A stretch of DNA of 10,763 bases from Ruminococcaceae bacterium UBA1865 (GTDB taxonomy: Bacteria; Bacillota; Clostridia; Oscillospirales; Acutalibacteraceae), in contig DDHX01000058.1 of NCBI GenBank assembly GCA_002338255.1, positions 97,111-107,873 of the forward strand, given 5' to 3'. Of this stretch, positions 1-6,696 are shown piece after piece. The position numbers and the translations under genes were made by a program. The notes beneath the pieces were generated by a model, which was not told the origin of the DNA, searched no databases, and was given only the letters and a program-made list of their open reading frames with translations. The first letter of the stretch is position 1; each line of letters begins with the position of its first letter.

Positions 1-502
1 CGTACGGAATCACACGCGCCATTCCGTCAAGTCCTTCGATTTGAACCGGCTGCTCCAAAAGATTGGTGATGGAGAGGCGCCGTGCAAGCGCGCCGTATTC
101 TTCATGTGGCACCGTAAAGTATTCCGCCTGCGTTTTCAGTCCGGATTCCGCATTGCTTTCTTCCACTGAAAAGCGGTTCGCATGAATCTGAAAGTCACGG
201 TGCACCTCGCCCTGCTCTAAAGGCGAAAACGGTTCCCAAAAGCTGCCATTACAGCGCAAAAAAGTACGGAATCCTTTGCGCGCAGTGTCCTCATACGCAA
301 GATTTGCCGGGGAAAACTCCATTGCGGCATTATCCTTGTTGCCAATACCGAAGCTGCAAAGCCCTTGTCCACGATTAACGTAATACGCCCAGACGGGAAT
401 TCCATCCGCACCGGCGAGTCCCGGTAAAAAGCTGGTAAAAGGCGGGCATCGGTCATATTCCCGTATTACAAAAACATCGTCTTTCAATTCATATTGTTTC
501 AT
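1..502 (-). CDS. Glycoside phosphorylase-like protein (GH94/GH161-type), N-terminal part, cut by window edge
   Basis: The frame is open from ATG at 502 to the left edge, giving about 167 residues with no stop. The N-terminus reads MKQYELKDDVFVIREYD, followed by SFLPGLAGADGIPVWAYYVNRGQG (residues about 24-47, a few words of which are the hallmark), then MEFSPAN, GFRTF and a segment ending EGLDGMARVIPY. This pattern resembles the N-terminal beta-sandwich of proteins usually annotated as cellobiose phosphorylase in Clostridia. Such enzymes split a glucosidic bond with phosphate to give a sugar 1-phosphate in the cytoplasm; no signal peptide is seen, which fits. The start overlaps the GH30 stop as ATGA, with GGAG in the last GH30 codons as ribosome binding site. 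The catalytic domain is outside the window, so the family (GH94, GH149 or GH161) and linkage specificity are not determined; the phosphorylase call rests on recognition of the N-terminal pattern only. Confidence 0.6.
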   Translation of the reverse strand, partial: MKQYELKDDVFVIREYDRCPPFTSFLPGLAGADGIPVWAYYVNRGQGLCSFGIGNKDNAAMEFSPANLAYEDTARKGFRTFLRCNGSFWEPFSPLEQGEVHRDFQIHANRFSVEESNAESGLKTQAEYFTVPHEEYGALARRLSITNLLEQPVQIEGLDGMARVIPY

Positions 503-1842
503 TGTTCCTGCTCCATCACAATCGTTGAGATACTGTTAGCCTTTGACACAATCGGGCAAATCCGGTCATTCAAGCGCAGATGAAATCGGATTTCTTCCTT
601 ACCACGGTTCAGCACCACCGCTACAAGCCTGCCGCTTGGATTCTGAAATGCGGTTACTTCGAGTCGATCAGAAAAACGGGTCATACCGATGCGTTCCGCT
701 CCGCAGTCGATATACCTGCTGAAATGGCCGATGTATTCATACGAAAGTTTTATTTCGTAGGTTCCGTCCTCTAAATCACACATCACAGGCGCATTGCACA
801 GATTGCCCGTATGGTTTGGTCCGCCCTTGGAATTTAGCACAAGGTTCCAATCCACAAAGGCGTTCATCCCTGCATTCAGATTGCCAATGATATCGTGCGC
901 ATACATTTGTGCGTTTTTCAGTTGGGAGTCAGCGCCAAATTTACTGTATTCTACACAGCCTTCGGAAAAAGCCAGCAGTTTATCAGGGTACTGTTTGTGC
1001 ACCAGTTCCACAGCCTCAAAATGGTCGCCGCTGTACCAGTGAAAGCCAATCACACTATCCACTTCCGACGAACGTTTGTCGGAAAGGATTTCCTCTGTAC
1101 GGTCGAACAGTCGCTCCTTGTTATGATCCCAAATCATGATTGGCACGGTAAGTCCGTGGTGGCGAAGGGCTGGGGCAAGGTATTCCCATGCAAAGTTACT
1201 TTCCTCCTGTGCCGTGTAAACGCAGGAGTCCCATTTTTGGGCGGCTTTCGGCTCATTCTGTACACTAACAGAAAACACCGAGAACCCACGCTGTTGGTAT
1301 TCTTCAATATATCTGCAAAGGTATTCCGCCCATTGTGCACGGTATTCGGGGCGTAGTTTTCCTCCGCCGTTTTTCTGTCCGTTTGTTTTCATGTAAGACG
1401 GGGGGCTCCACGGTGCCATCAACAGTGGAACGTCTTTTCCGGCTGCTTCTCTGGCTGCCGCCACCACGGGCAAAATATAGGCTTCATCTCGGGACAAATC
1501 GAATACAGCGGTTTCAATGTTGGTTTCCTCCGTCACCGCACTGTAATTGTCCAAGGAAAAATCACAGCTATCGATATGTGTACGGCCGATGGAGTACCGC
1601 AGGCCATTGGGCCCAAAATATCCCTTGATAATTTCTTTTGCCTTTTCTTCCGGCATCTTTGAAAGAACATAACCCGCAGACTCGGTAAACGCTCCGCCAA
1701 AACCGATGATCTTTTGAAAATGCACCTGAGGATAAAGATTTATAATGGATTCTTCCACACCGTTTTCATCCGGCTGAAATGTTTTTTCTTCCTCGGCTGT
1801 AACTGCGATTCCGTGTTTCCACTGTGTCGTAATAATTTTCAT
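499..1842 (-). CDS. Cytoplasmic GH30 family glycoside hydrolase (glucosylceramidase / beta-1,6-glucanase-like)
   Basis: 447 residues, the usual length for a GH30 enzyme without secretion signal. Residues 47-57 (GFGGAFTESAG) are the GH30 entry motif, 142-155 (MAPWSPPSYMKTNG) the conserved substrate-side loop, 193-198 (SVQNEP) hold the likely acid/base Glu197, and 292-295 (FSEG) the likely nucleophile Glu294. After the (beta/alpha)8 barrel, the last 70 or so residues form the small beta-sandwich typical of clan GH-A GH30 proteins. Family members are retaining enzymes acting on beta-glucosides such as beta-1,6-glucans and glucosylceramide; beta-xylosidase activity also occurs. The lack of a signal peptide suggests it cuts imported oligosaccharides. 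The start is set by AGGAGG seven bases upstream. It lies 38 bases after the GH5 gene and overlaps the phosphorylase start by four bases (ATGA). Family is certain; substrate is not. Confidence 0.93.
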   Translation of the reverse strand: MKIITTQWKHGIAVTAEEEKTFQPDENGVEESIINLYPQVHFQKIIGFGGAFTESAGYVLSKMPEEKAKEIIKGYFGPNGLRYSIGRTHIDSCDFSLDNYSAVTEETNIETAVFDLSRDEAYILPVVAAAREAAGKDVPLLMAPWSPPSYMKTNGQKNGGGKLRPEYRAQWAEYLCRYIEEYQQRGFSVFSVSVQNEPKAAQKWDSCVYTAQEESNFAWEYLAPALRHHGLTVPIMIWDHNKERLFDRTEEILSDKRSSEVDSVIGFHWYSGDHFEAVELVHKQYPDKLLAFSEGCVEYSKFGADSQLKNAQMYAHDIIGNLNAGMNAFVDWNLVLNSKGGPNHTGNLCNAPVMCDLEDGTYEIKLSYEYIGHFSRYIDCGAERIGMTRFSDRLEVTAFQNPSGRLVAVVLNRGKEEIRFHLRLNDRICPIVSKANSISTIVMEQEQ

Positions 1843-1880
1843 GTGTCCTCCTGTTTTCCGGTTGGGTCAGCCCGGCATTC

Positions 1881-3419
1881 TTATACTGAAATGATATGAA
1901 CTTCATAGAGTAAAGCTTCACCTAACTCACAGCTTATGCGCAGCGTATGTGTTCCGGGTGCACAACAAAACTGAGCCCGAAAACCGGCATCCTCTTTCGT
2001 TAGTACAACGGCATTCCCATCGATGCTGAGCAATAAAACAGAATCCGAATTTTTCGCGGAACAATCGAGGAGAATTTCCCACTCTGCCCGTGCGGAAGTT
2101 CGAAACAGATATTCCATCCATTCCTTTGCGCACAGACGAACGCACAAGAACTCACTTTCAGGCTGGGGTTCCCCACCATAGCGTTTATAGTCCGGCTCCC
2201 GATTTTCACAATTGCGGAACAAAATGGTTGCCGGACTGTTCATGCGTAGCATTGCACCGGGCTCCCGCTCAGTAAGAATATAGCAGGATGAAAAATATTC
2301 TGCCGGAATTACAAGCGGTGCTTCCCGATTTAACGCGCGGCAGACCGATTCATTCACAAAGCAATGGTTTTCAATTTGATTGAGAAAATCCTCAAAAATG
2401 GAAACCGTCTGTTCCTGCTCCAGCAATCCCTCCCCATCTATGTAGCGAACCAAGTCATCCCAGCCTTGTGGCACAGGGAATGAAACAGGCGAATTAACGC
2501 AGTCCATTTTTTTATAGGTCCAGAAGCTCCACGAAATGTTCTGCTCTTCCAGCATGGGGAACATCCCGGTATACCAATCGCAGTTGTTTTCTCCGCCTTC
2601 ACCCATCAAAATCGGCAGATCCAGCCGAGCGCGTATATCTGTGTAAGGGGTAAGGCTTTCTGCATCCGGGGCATTCCAGTATTTATGGAACTGAAGCATC
2701 AGGTTTTTATCGGTTAAATCGGTTTCGAGATTTTTAAAAATGCTCCAGTCTGTCGCCCAATGAACCCCCTCAAGAATCAACAAGTGGCGGCGGTCCACCT
2801 TTCGGATTGCAGAAATCAGTCTGCGATACAACGGCATTACTTTTTCATTGTACTGTGAAAACCAATTGGGAAGCGGCTCGTTGAGAAGGTCGTAACCCGC
2901 TACCGCAGGCTCGTTCGCATAACGTTGTGCAAGAGACACCCAAAGCGATACAAGTTCATTTTGAAGCTCCGGCTCTAAGAACAGAAGAGGAGTGTCACTC
3001 TCACTGTCGTCAATATTTGTTCCCGTCTGCCCGCCGGGCGCGGCGTGCATGTCAAGAATCACATAAAGATTCCGCTTGCGGCACCAGTCAATCAGCGCAT
3101 CGACCTGCGGCAGACACTGTGGCAAATGACGCGCATTTACTGGCATCCGCACACAATTCATTCCCTGTCGCGAAATAAATTCCAAGTCCCGTTCCGTGAT
3201 ATAGCTTTCAAAATAACGTTTCCAAAATTGTGCGGAGAATTTTTCGCCGCACAGTTTTTCAATCAGTGCTTCCATCCGACGCGGACGGTCACACTTCGTG
3301 TACAGCTTCCACATGTATCCTTCCGGCAGCAACCAACCGCCCAGCCCGAATCCGCGCAGCAAAAGTGCTTTTCCGCTTTCTGTAACAACCTGCTGATTTT
3401 CCGCTCGTAAAAACTCCAT
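1881..3419 (-). CDS. Cytoplasmic GH5-type glycoside hydrolase with C-terminal beta-rich extension
   Basis: 512 residues with no signal peptide. The first 350 residues are a clan GH-A barrel of GH5 type: RGFGLGGWL (22-30) near the N-terminus, RMPVN (91-95), LDMHAAPGG (122-130), LLNEP (178-182) with likely acid/base Glu181, QFHKYW (243-248), and MGEGG (272-276) with likely nucleophile Glu274, then SFW (298-300). The RG..LGGWL opening recalls exo-beta-1,3-glucanases of GH5, but the subfamily cannot be fixed by eye. Residues from about 370 to the end look beta-rich (AEWEILLDC, VLLLSIDGNAVVL, GTHTLRISC) and resemble a carbohydrate-binding or jelly-roll module. The GGGAG-like site seven bases before ATG supports this start. 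It sits 19 bases after the permease gene, inside the transport operon, so its substrate is probably an imported beta-linked oligosaccharide. Confidence 0.88.
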   Translation of the reverse strand: MEFLRAENQQVVTESGKALLLRGFGLGGWLLPEGYMWKLYTKCDRPRRMEALIEKLCGEKFSAQFWKRYFESYITERDLEFISRQGMNCVRMPVNARHLPQCLPQVDALIDWCRKRNLYVILDMHAAPGGQTGTNIDDSESDTPLLFLEPELQNELVSLWVSLAQRYANEPAVAGYDLLNEPLPNWFSQYNEKVMPLYRRLISAIRKVDRRHLLILEGVHWATDWSIFKNLETDLTDKNLMLQFHKYWNAPDAESLTPYTDIRARLDLPILMGEGGENNCDWYTGMFPMLEEQNISWSFWTYKKMDCVNSPVSFPVPQGWDDLVRYIDGEGLLEQEQTVSIFEDFLNQIENHCFVNESVCRALNREAPLVIPAEYFSSCYILTEREPGAMLRMNSPATILFRNCENREPDYKRYGGEPQPESEFLCVRLCAKEWMEYLFRTSARAEWEILLDCSAKNSDSVLLLSIDGNAVVLTKEDAGFRAQFCCAPGTHTLRISCELGEALLYEVHIISV

Positions 3420-3438
3420 CGTCTTCTCCCTTTATCTT

Positions 3439-4278
3439 TTAACCCTTTACCGCACCGTCAACAATTCCCTGCAAAATATTTTTTTGCAGAAATGCGTACA
3501 ATACAATTACCGGAATCACCGCCAGCACCAAAGCGCTTAAGATTGCCGGCCAGTCACTGGAATACTGCCCGAAAAGCATGTTGGTGGAAAGCAGCAGAGT
3601 GTAATTTTTGGGTGACTGAAGCATGATGATGGGAAGCAGAAAGTCGTTCCACATCCACAAAACATTCATAATGCAAATAGTTGCGGTAATCGGGCCCAAA
3701 AGCGGCAAAACAATTAAGAAAAAGGTTGAAAACATGCTGCAGCCGTCAATGTGCGCAGCTTCTTCTATTTCGAACGGGATAGATGATTTTGCAAAACCGT
3801 GGTACATAAAAATTGCCATTCCAACACCAAGCCCAATGTAGATAATCCCCATACCGACCGTGGAGTTTGTAAGGTGAAGAATACCCGCAATCCGGTATAG
3901 CGGAATCATAATGGAATTGAAAGGAATCAGCATAGAAAACACGAATAGGCCAAAGAGTAGGCCGCTCAGCTTTGTTTTGGTACGGCACATTGCCCAGCCT
4001 CCCATTGCCGAAAAAACTACGATTCCCGACATTCCCACTCCAACAATAATCACATTATTCAGAAAGCTTGTCAAGTACTTCATTTTCTGAAACGAGCGAA
4101 TGTAATTTTCCAAATTAAACTTTTTCGGCAGCGCCATAATGTTGGTAAACATTTCCGGCTTGGTTTTAAACGAGTTCAGCAACGCCATGAAAACAGGAAA
4201 CAGTGCATAGGCTGCCAGAACAATTAATAACGTGAGCAGAACACCCTGCCCTATTTTTATTTTCTTTGTGGCACCCAT
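3439..4278 (-). CDS. ABC sugar transporter permease, MalG type
   Basis: 279 residues with about six hydrophobic segments (near 12-34, 73-95, 106-126, 140-160, 185-210 and 245-264). The cytoplasmic EAA loop is clear: EIEEAAHIDG at 170-179 followed by LPLLGP at 191-196; this is the contact site for the ATPase subunit. Binding-protein-dependent permeases of the carbohydrate uptake 1 class (MalG/LacG/AraQ) share this layout and length. It pairs with the MalF-type permease upstream: the start codon overlaps that gene's stop as TGATG, and its ribosome binding site (AAGGAGGAGG) is built from the upstream gene's Lys-Glu-Glu-Glu codons, so the two proteins are likely made in equal amounts. No ATPase gene follows; GH5 comes next. 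The family call is secure, the sugar is not identified. Confidence 0.96.
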   Translation of the reverse strand: MGATKKIKIGQGVLLTLLIVLAAYALFPVFMALLNSFKTKPEMFTNIMALPKKFNLENYIRSFQKMKYLTSFLNNVIIVGVGMSGIVVFSAMGGWAMCRTKTKLSGLLFGLFVFSMLIPFNSIMIPLYRIAGILHLTNSTVGMGIIYIGLGVGMAIFMYHGFAKSSIPFEIEEAAHIDGCSMFSTFFLIVLPLLGPITATICIMNVLWMWNDFLLPIIMLQSPKNYTLLLSTNMLFGQYSSDWPAILSALVLAVIPVIVLYAFLQKNILQGIVDGAVKG

Positions 4279-5165
4279 CAGGCTTCCTCCTCCTTTTGTT
4301 TCATAACCCGAAGCTGTATAAATGTAATAATCAGGATAATCAAAAACAAAATCGTGGACTTTGCGGTTGCGTAACCGAACCGATTATTTCGTGCAAATGC
4401 TTCTTCGTAAATATTTATGGAAACCACCTGCGTTTCCCTGCCCGGGCCGCCGCCTGTAAGGGAGTAAACCACATCAAACACCTGAAATGCATTATTCAGC
4501 GTGATAAAGAAGCAGATGGTAAAGGCCTGCCGAATCATGGGGAGCGTAACATACAAAAATCGCTTAAACGGCGTCGCGCCATCGATAACCGCGGCTTCAT
4601 TCAGTGTTTGCGGCACGCCCTGAATCGCAGCAATATAAATCACCATCAGATAACCCGCTCCGCCCCATACGGCCACAATTAGGATGGCAGCAAACGCAAA
4701 GTTGGAATCACTTGTCCAAGGCTGGTCGAGGAATCCGAACCCCGCATTCTGAGAAAACTGATACAGAACCTGCGTAAAAATAAACTGCCACATAAATCCG
4801 CCGATAATCATGCTGATCATGTTAGGCATATAAAAAATAGTGCGGAATATCCCCTTACCATGATGCAGATTTTCGATCAAAACCGCCAGCAGCAGCGCGA
4901 TAAAGTTCATTAAAACAATAGCAAACAACACATATTTCAGTGTAAAGCCCATAGAATTCCAGAAATCCGGATCATCTGTAAAGAGAGTTTTAAAATTTTC
5001 AAGCCCAATAAATTTATAGCTGGGATTTAGCCCATTCCAGTTGGTCATACTGTAAAATATGCCCATTATAGCCGGGATTAGTTTAATCGCAAGAAAACAG
5101 ATCAGCGCGGGCAGAACAAACAGGAACATTTTCCGGTTTCTTCCATAATTTAAGCCGCCCTTCAT
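4278..5165 (-). CDS. ABC sugar transporter permease, MalF type
   Basis: 295 residues from the ATG at 5165. I prefer this start to the in-frame ATG at 5180, because GGAGGTG lies seven bases before it whereas the upstream ATG has no ribosome binding site. The N-terminus has a basic stretch (NYGRNRK) and a first membrane helix (about 13-40), a periplasmic-side loop with WNG and FIGLENF (52-58), then five further helices. The EAA loop reads LNEAAVIDGATP at 188-199, followed by TLP at 207-209. The GGGPGRET segment (238-245) before the last helix is characteristic of MalF/UgpA-type sugar permeases. It forms the membrane channel with the MalG-type partner and receives sugar from the lipoprotein encoded upstream. 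A hairpin between that gene and this one probably lowers permease expression relative to the binding protein. Confidence 0.96.
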   Translation of the reverse strand: MKGGLNYGRNRKMFLFVLPALICFLAIKLIPAIMGIFYSMTNWNGLNPSYKFIGLENFKTLFTDDPDFWNSMGFTLKYVLFAIVLMNFIALLLAVLIENLHHGKGIFRTIFYMPNMISMIIGGFMWQFIFTQVLYQFSQNAGFGFLDQPWTSDSNFAFAAILIVAVWGGAGYLMVIYIAAIQGVPQTLNEAAVIDGATPFKRFLYVTLPMIRQAFTICFFITLNNAFQVFDVVYSLTGGGPGRETQVVSINIYEEAFARNNRFGYATAKSTILFLIILIITFIQLRVMKQKEEEA

Positions 5166-5185
5166 GTTTGGCACCTCCATTAATT

Positions 5186-5222
5186 GAAAAAGAAGGAGGA
5201 ATGAAGCTGTTCATCCCTCCTT
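5186..5222 (-). terminator. Intrinsic terminator/attenuator hairpin between binding-protein and permease genes
   Basis: Arms 5193-5205 and 5210-5222 can pair over 13 positions (AAGGAGGGATGAA with TTCATTCCTCCTT read on the minus strand, one G-U pair) around a four-base loop. On the minus strand the stem is followed by CTTTTTC. It lies 23 bases after the binding-protein stop and 20 bases before the permease start. Partial termination or 3'-end protection here would give more binding protein than permease, as is common in binding-protein transport operons. The read-out is inferred; the hairpin itself is plain. Confidence 0.85.
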
Positions 5223-5245
5223 TCGGAATATTGATTTTCTGCAGT

Positions 5246-6550
5246 TTATCCTTTTGCCTGTGCGGCAGCCTTATTGGCTTCCTTAAAAGTTTTGTCCATG
5301 GTTTCAATGAACTGTTCTTTTGTTGTCTTCTTCAGGTAATAGGACTGCAGCAGTTTGCCCTGCTCATCCGTTACTGCATTGGGCAGAACCAGGTCGGTGT
5401 AGGCGCGGCCTTTTTCCACATAGGCGGATGCTTTCTTCGCCCAGGAATATTGGTCATAATTATGGCAGGTTGCAACGGGATTGAACATTAGATCTTTATA
5501 AAGTTTGGAAGAATCCTTGTCATCCAGCATGTAGTTTGCAAGGTCAAGTGCAGTTTCCTTCTCTTTTGTATTTGCATGCACAGCAAGAGAAGTGGTGGTG
5601 GCAAGGTTAATCATTGTGTTCTTCGGATTATTGTCGACCGGTAATGCTCCCACGCCGAGTTTCATATCAGGTTTGGCTTTTAAGATAGCTTCTGAAGCCC
5701 AGGTCCCATCTACGAACATAGCAGCTTTGCCGTTTGCAAAGTCTGTGCAACCCTGTTCAGAACCAGTCTCCATCGCGCGGGCGGTTCCATTTTGCATAAT
5801 CAGGTCAATTGGGTCGAAAATGCTTGCGACATCCTTGTAGGAGGCTTTATCCGCATACATGTTCTTCACCCAGTCGGGATTGGAACCGCTCACCAGTCCG
5901 CCAAGGGTAAGGGCTGTCATCAACTGTGGAACCCACTGTTCCTGAAAGGCAAGTTCAAACGGGGTGTAGCCCTTGGCTTTCAAGGTCGCAACCACTTTTT
6001 TCATGTCATCCAGTGTATCCGGCACGGTAATTCCACATTTATCAAAGATATCTTGATTGTACAGGTAACCCCAGATCGTGCTCTCGAACGGAACGAGGTA
6101 AACTTTGCCGTCATAGGTAACTGTTTTTTTCACATTGGGGTAAAGTTTAGATACGAACGGCTGGCTGGAAAGATCCATTAAGTATCCGGCCTTCTGGTAT
6201 GTTGCAAGATCTGCGTTGGCGGAAATTGTAAACAAATCCGGTGCATCATTGGAAGAAAGCCTTGTTTTCAAGGTGGTTTCAAACTGGTCGGAACTTGGCA
6301 TCTCCAGATTGACCGTTACATCAACATTTTTCTCTGCCAGTTCTTTTTGTTTGAACTGATCTATGTAAGCCTGCATCTGATCCATAAAGCGCGGGAAGCT
6401 CATCATTACATTCAACGTAACCTTCTTTGGTTCCCCTTTTGAGCTTGCGGAACCGGAAACCGCCGTGGAAACAGCAGGATTTCCACTGCATCCGGAAAGC
6501 ATTGCCATAACCATACTAAAGCATAAGATTGCCGATACGATTCTTTTCAT
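5246..6550 (-). CDS. Sugar ABC transporter substrate-binding lipoprotein (family 1)
   Basis: 434 residues. The N-terminus is a lipoprotein signal: MKR, a hydrophobic run and a lipobox LSGC with Cys21 as the lipid-carrying residue, followed by a Ser/Gly/Ala-rich linker to about residue 40. The mature part has the features of extracellular solute-binding family 1 proteins: a VTLNVMMSF first strand (44-52), APDLF (103-107), GYLMDLS (121-127), the hinge-strand YLVPFESTIWGYLYN (about 151-165), and FANGKAAMFVDGTW (272-285) lining the cleft. It sits outside the membrane, captures an oligosaccharide and hands it to the two permeases. The start has AGGAGGAG at the usual distance. It is the first gene of the operon, preceded by a control region with a palindrome. 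Aromatic residues near the cleft (Trp160, Trp285) fit sugar stacking. The bound sugar is not known. Confidence 0.96.
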   Translation of the reverse strand: MKRIVSAILCFSMVMAMLSGCSGNPAVSTAVSGSASSKGEPKKVTLNVMMSFPRFMDQMQAYIDQFKQKELAEKNVDVTVNLEMPSSDQFETTLKTRLSSNDAPDLFTISANADLATYQKAGYLMDLSSQPFVSKLYPNVKKTVTYDGKVYLVPFESTIWGYLYNQDIFDKCGITVPDTLDDMKKVVATLKAKGYTPFELAFQEQWVPQLMTALTLGGLVSGSNPDWVKNMYADKASYKDVASIFDPIDLIMQNGTARAMETGSEQGCTDFANGKAAMFVDGTWASEAILKAKPDMKLGVGALPVDNNPKNTMINLATTTSLAVHANTKEKETALDLANYMLDDKDSSKLYKDLMFNPVATCHNYDQYSWAKKASAYVEKGRAYTDLVLPNAVTDEQGKLLQSYYLKKTTKEQFIETMDKTFKEANKAAAQAKG

Positions 6551-6578
6551 TCTTTCTCCTCCTAATCGTTACACCACG

Positions 6579-6596
6579 ACACAATCGTGATTGTGT
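6579..6596. promoter_or_regulatory. 18-bp palindrome, candidate operator at the transporter operon promoter
   Basis: ACACAATC and GATTGTGT form perfect 8-base arms around a two-base centre. The site falls just after the candidate -10 box, so it would cover the transcription start. An overlapping second inverted repeat (CACGA ... TCGTG, 6576-6590) shares its left half. A dimeric regulator is the natural reader; none is identified. The sequence 6588-6602 also matches the catabolite-response consensus except at the central G, a weak point. Confidence 0.5.
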
Positions 6597-6600
6597 TTTC

Positions 6601-6628
6601 ATAATAACTGAAATCGGCAAAAAAAGCA
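6601..6628 (-). promoter_or_regulatory. Candidate promoter of the transporter operon
   Basis: Read on the minus strand, TGCTTT (6628-6623) and TATTAT (6606-6601) are spaced by 16 bases, about 50 bases before the binding-protein start. The -10 matches five of six bases; the -35 is poor, as expected for a promoter needing an activator such as the adjacent AraC-type regulator. Upstream, 6629-6696 is AT-rich and shows no convincing terminator after the regulator gene, so read-through from the kinase/regulator operon is possible. Confidence 0.45.
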
Positions 6629-6696
6629 TTTGTCTGTGTTAAGCTTTCTATTGTATCTTTTTAATATATTTTTCTTATATTGTGAATTCTTTTCAG

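Noticed and set aside
895..1356. Plus-strand open frame of 153 residues opposite the GH30 gene
   Set aside because: It is antisense to a gene with complete GH30 motifs and both catalytic glutamates; no domain and no ribosome binding site.
4266..4682. Plus-strand open frame of 138 residues opposite the permease genes
   Set aside because: Shadow of the MalF-type permease, which shows clear EAA and GGGPGRET motifs on the minus strand.
6588..6602. Catabolite response element near the transporter promoter
   Set aside because: Matches the consensus except for the central CG, where it has CA; that pair is usually essential, so I mention it only beside the palindrome.
6661..6690. AT-only inverted repeat after the response regulator gene as a terminator
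   Set aside because: AATATA/TATATT arms contain no G or C and no T-run follows on the minus strand, so it should not terminate.
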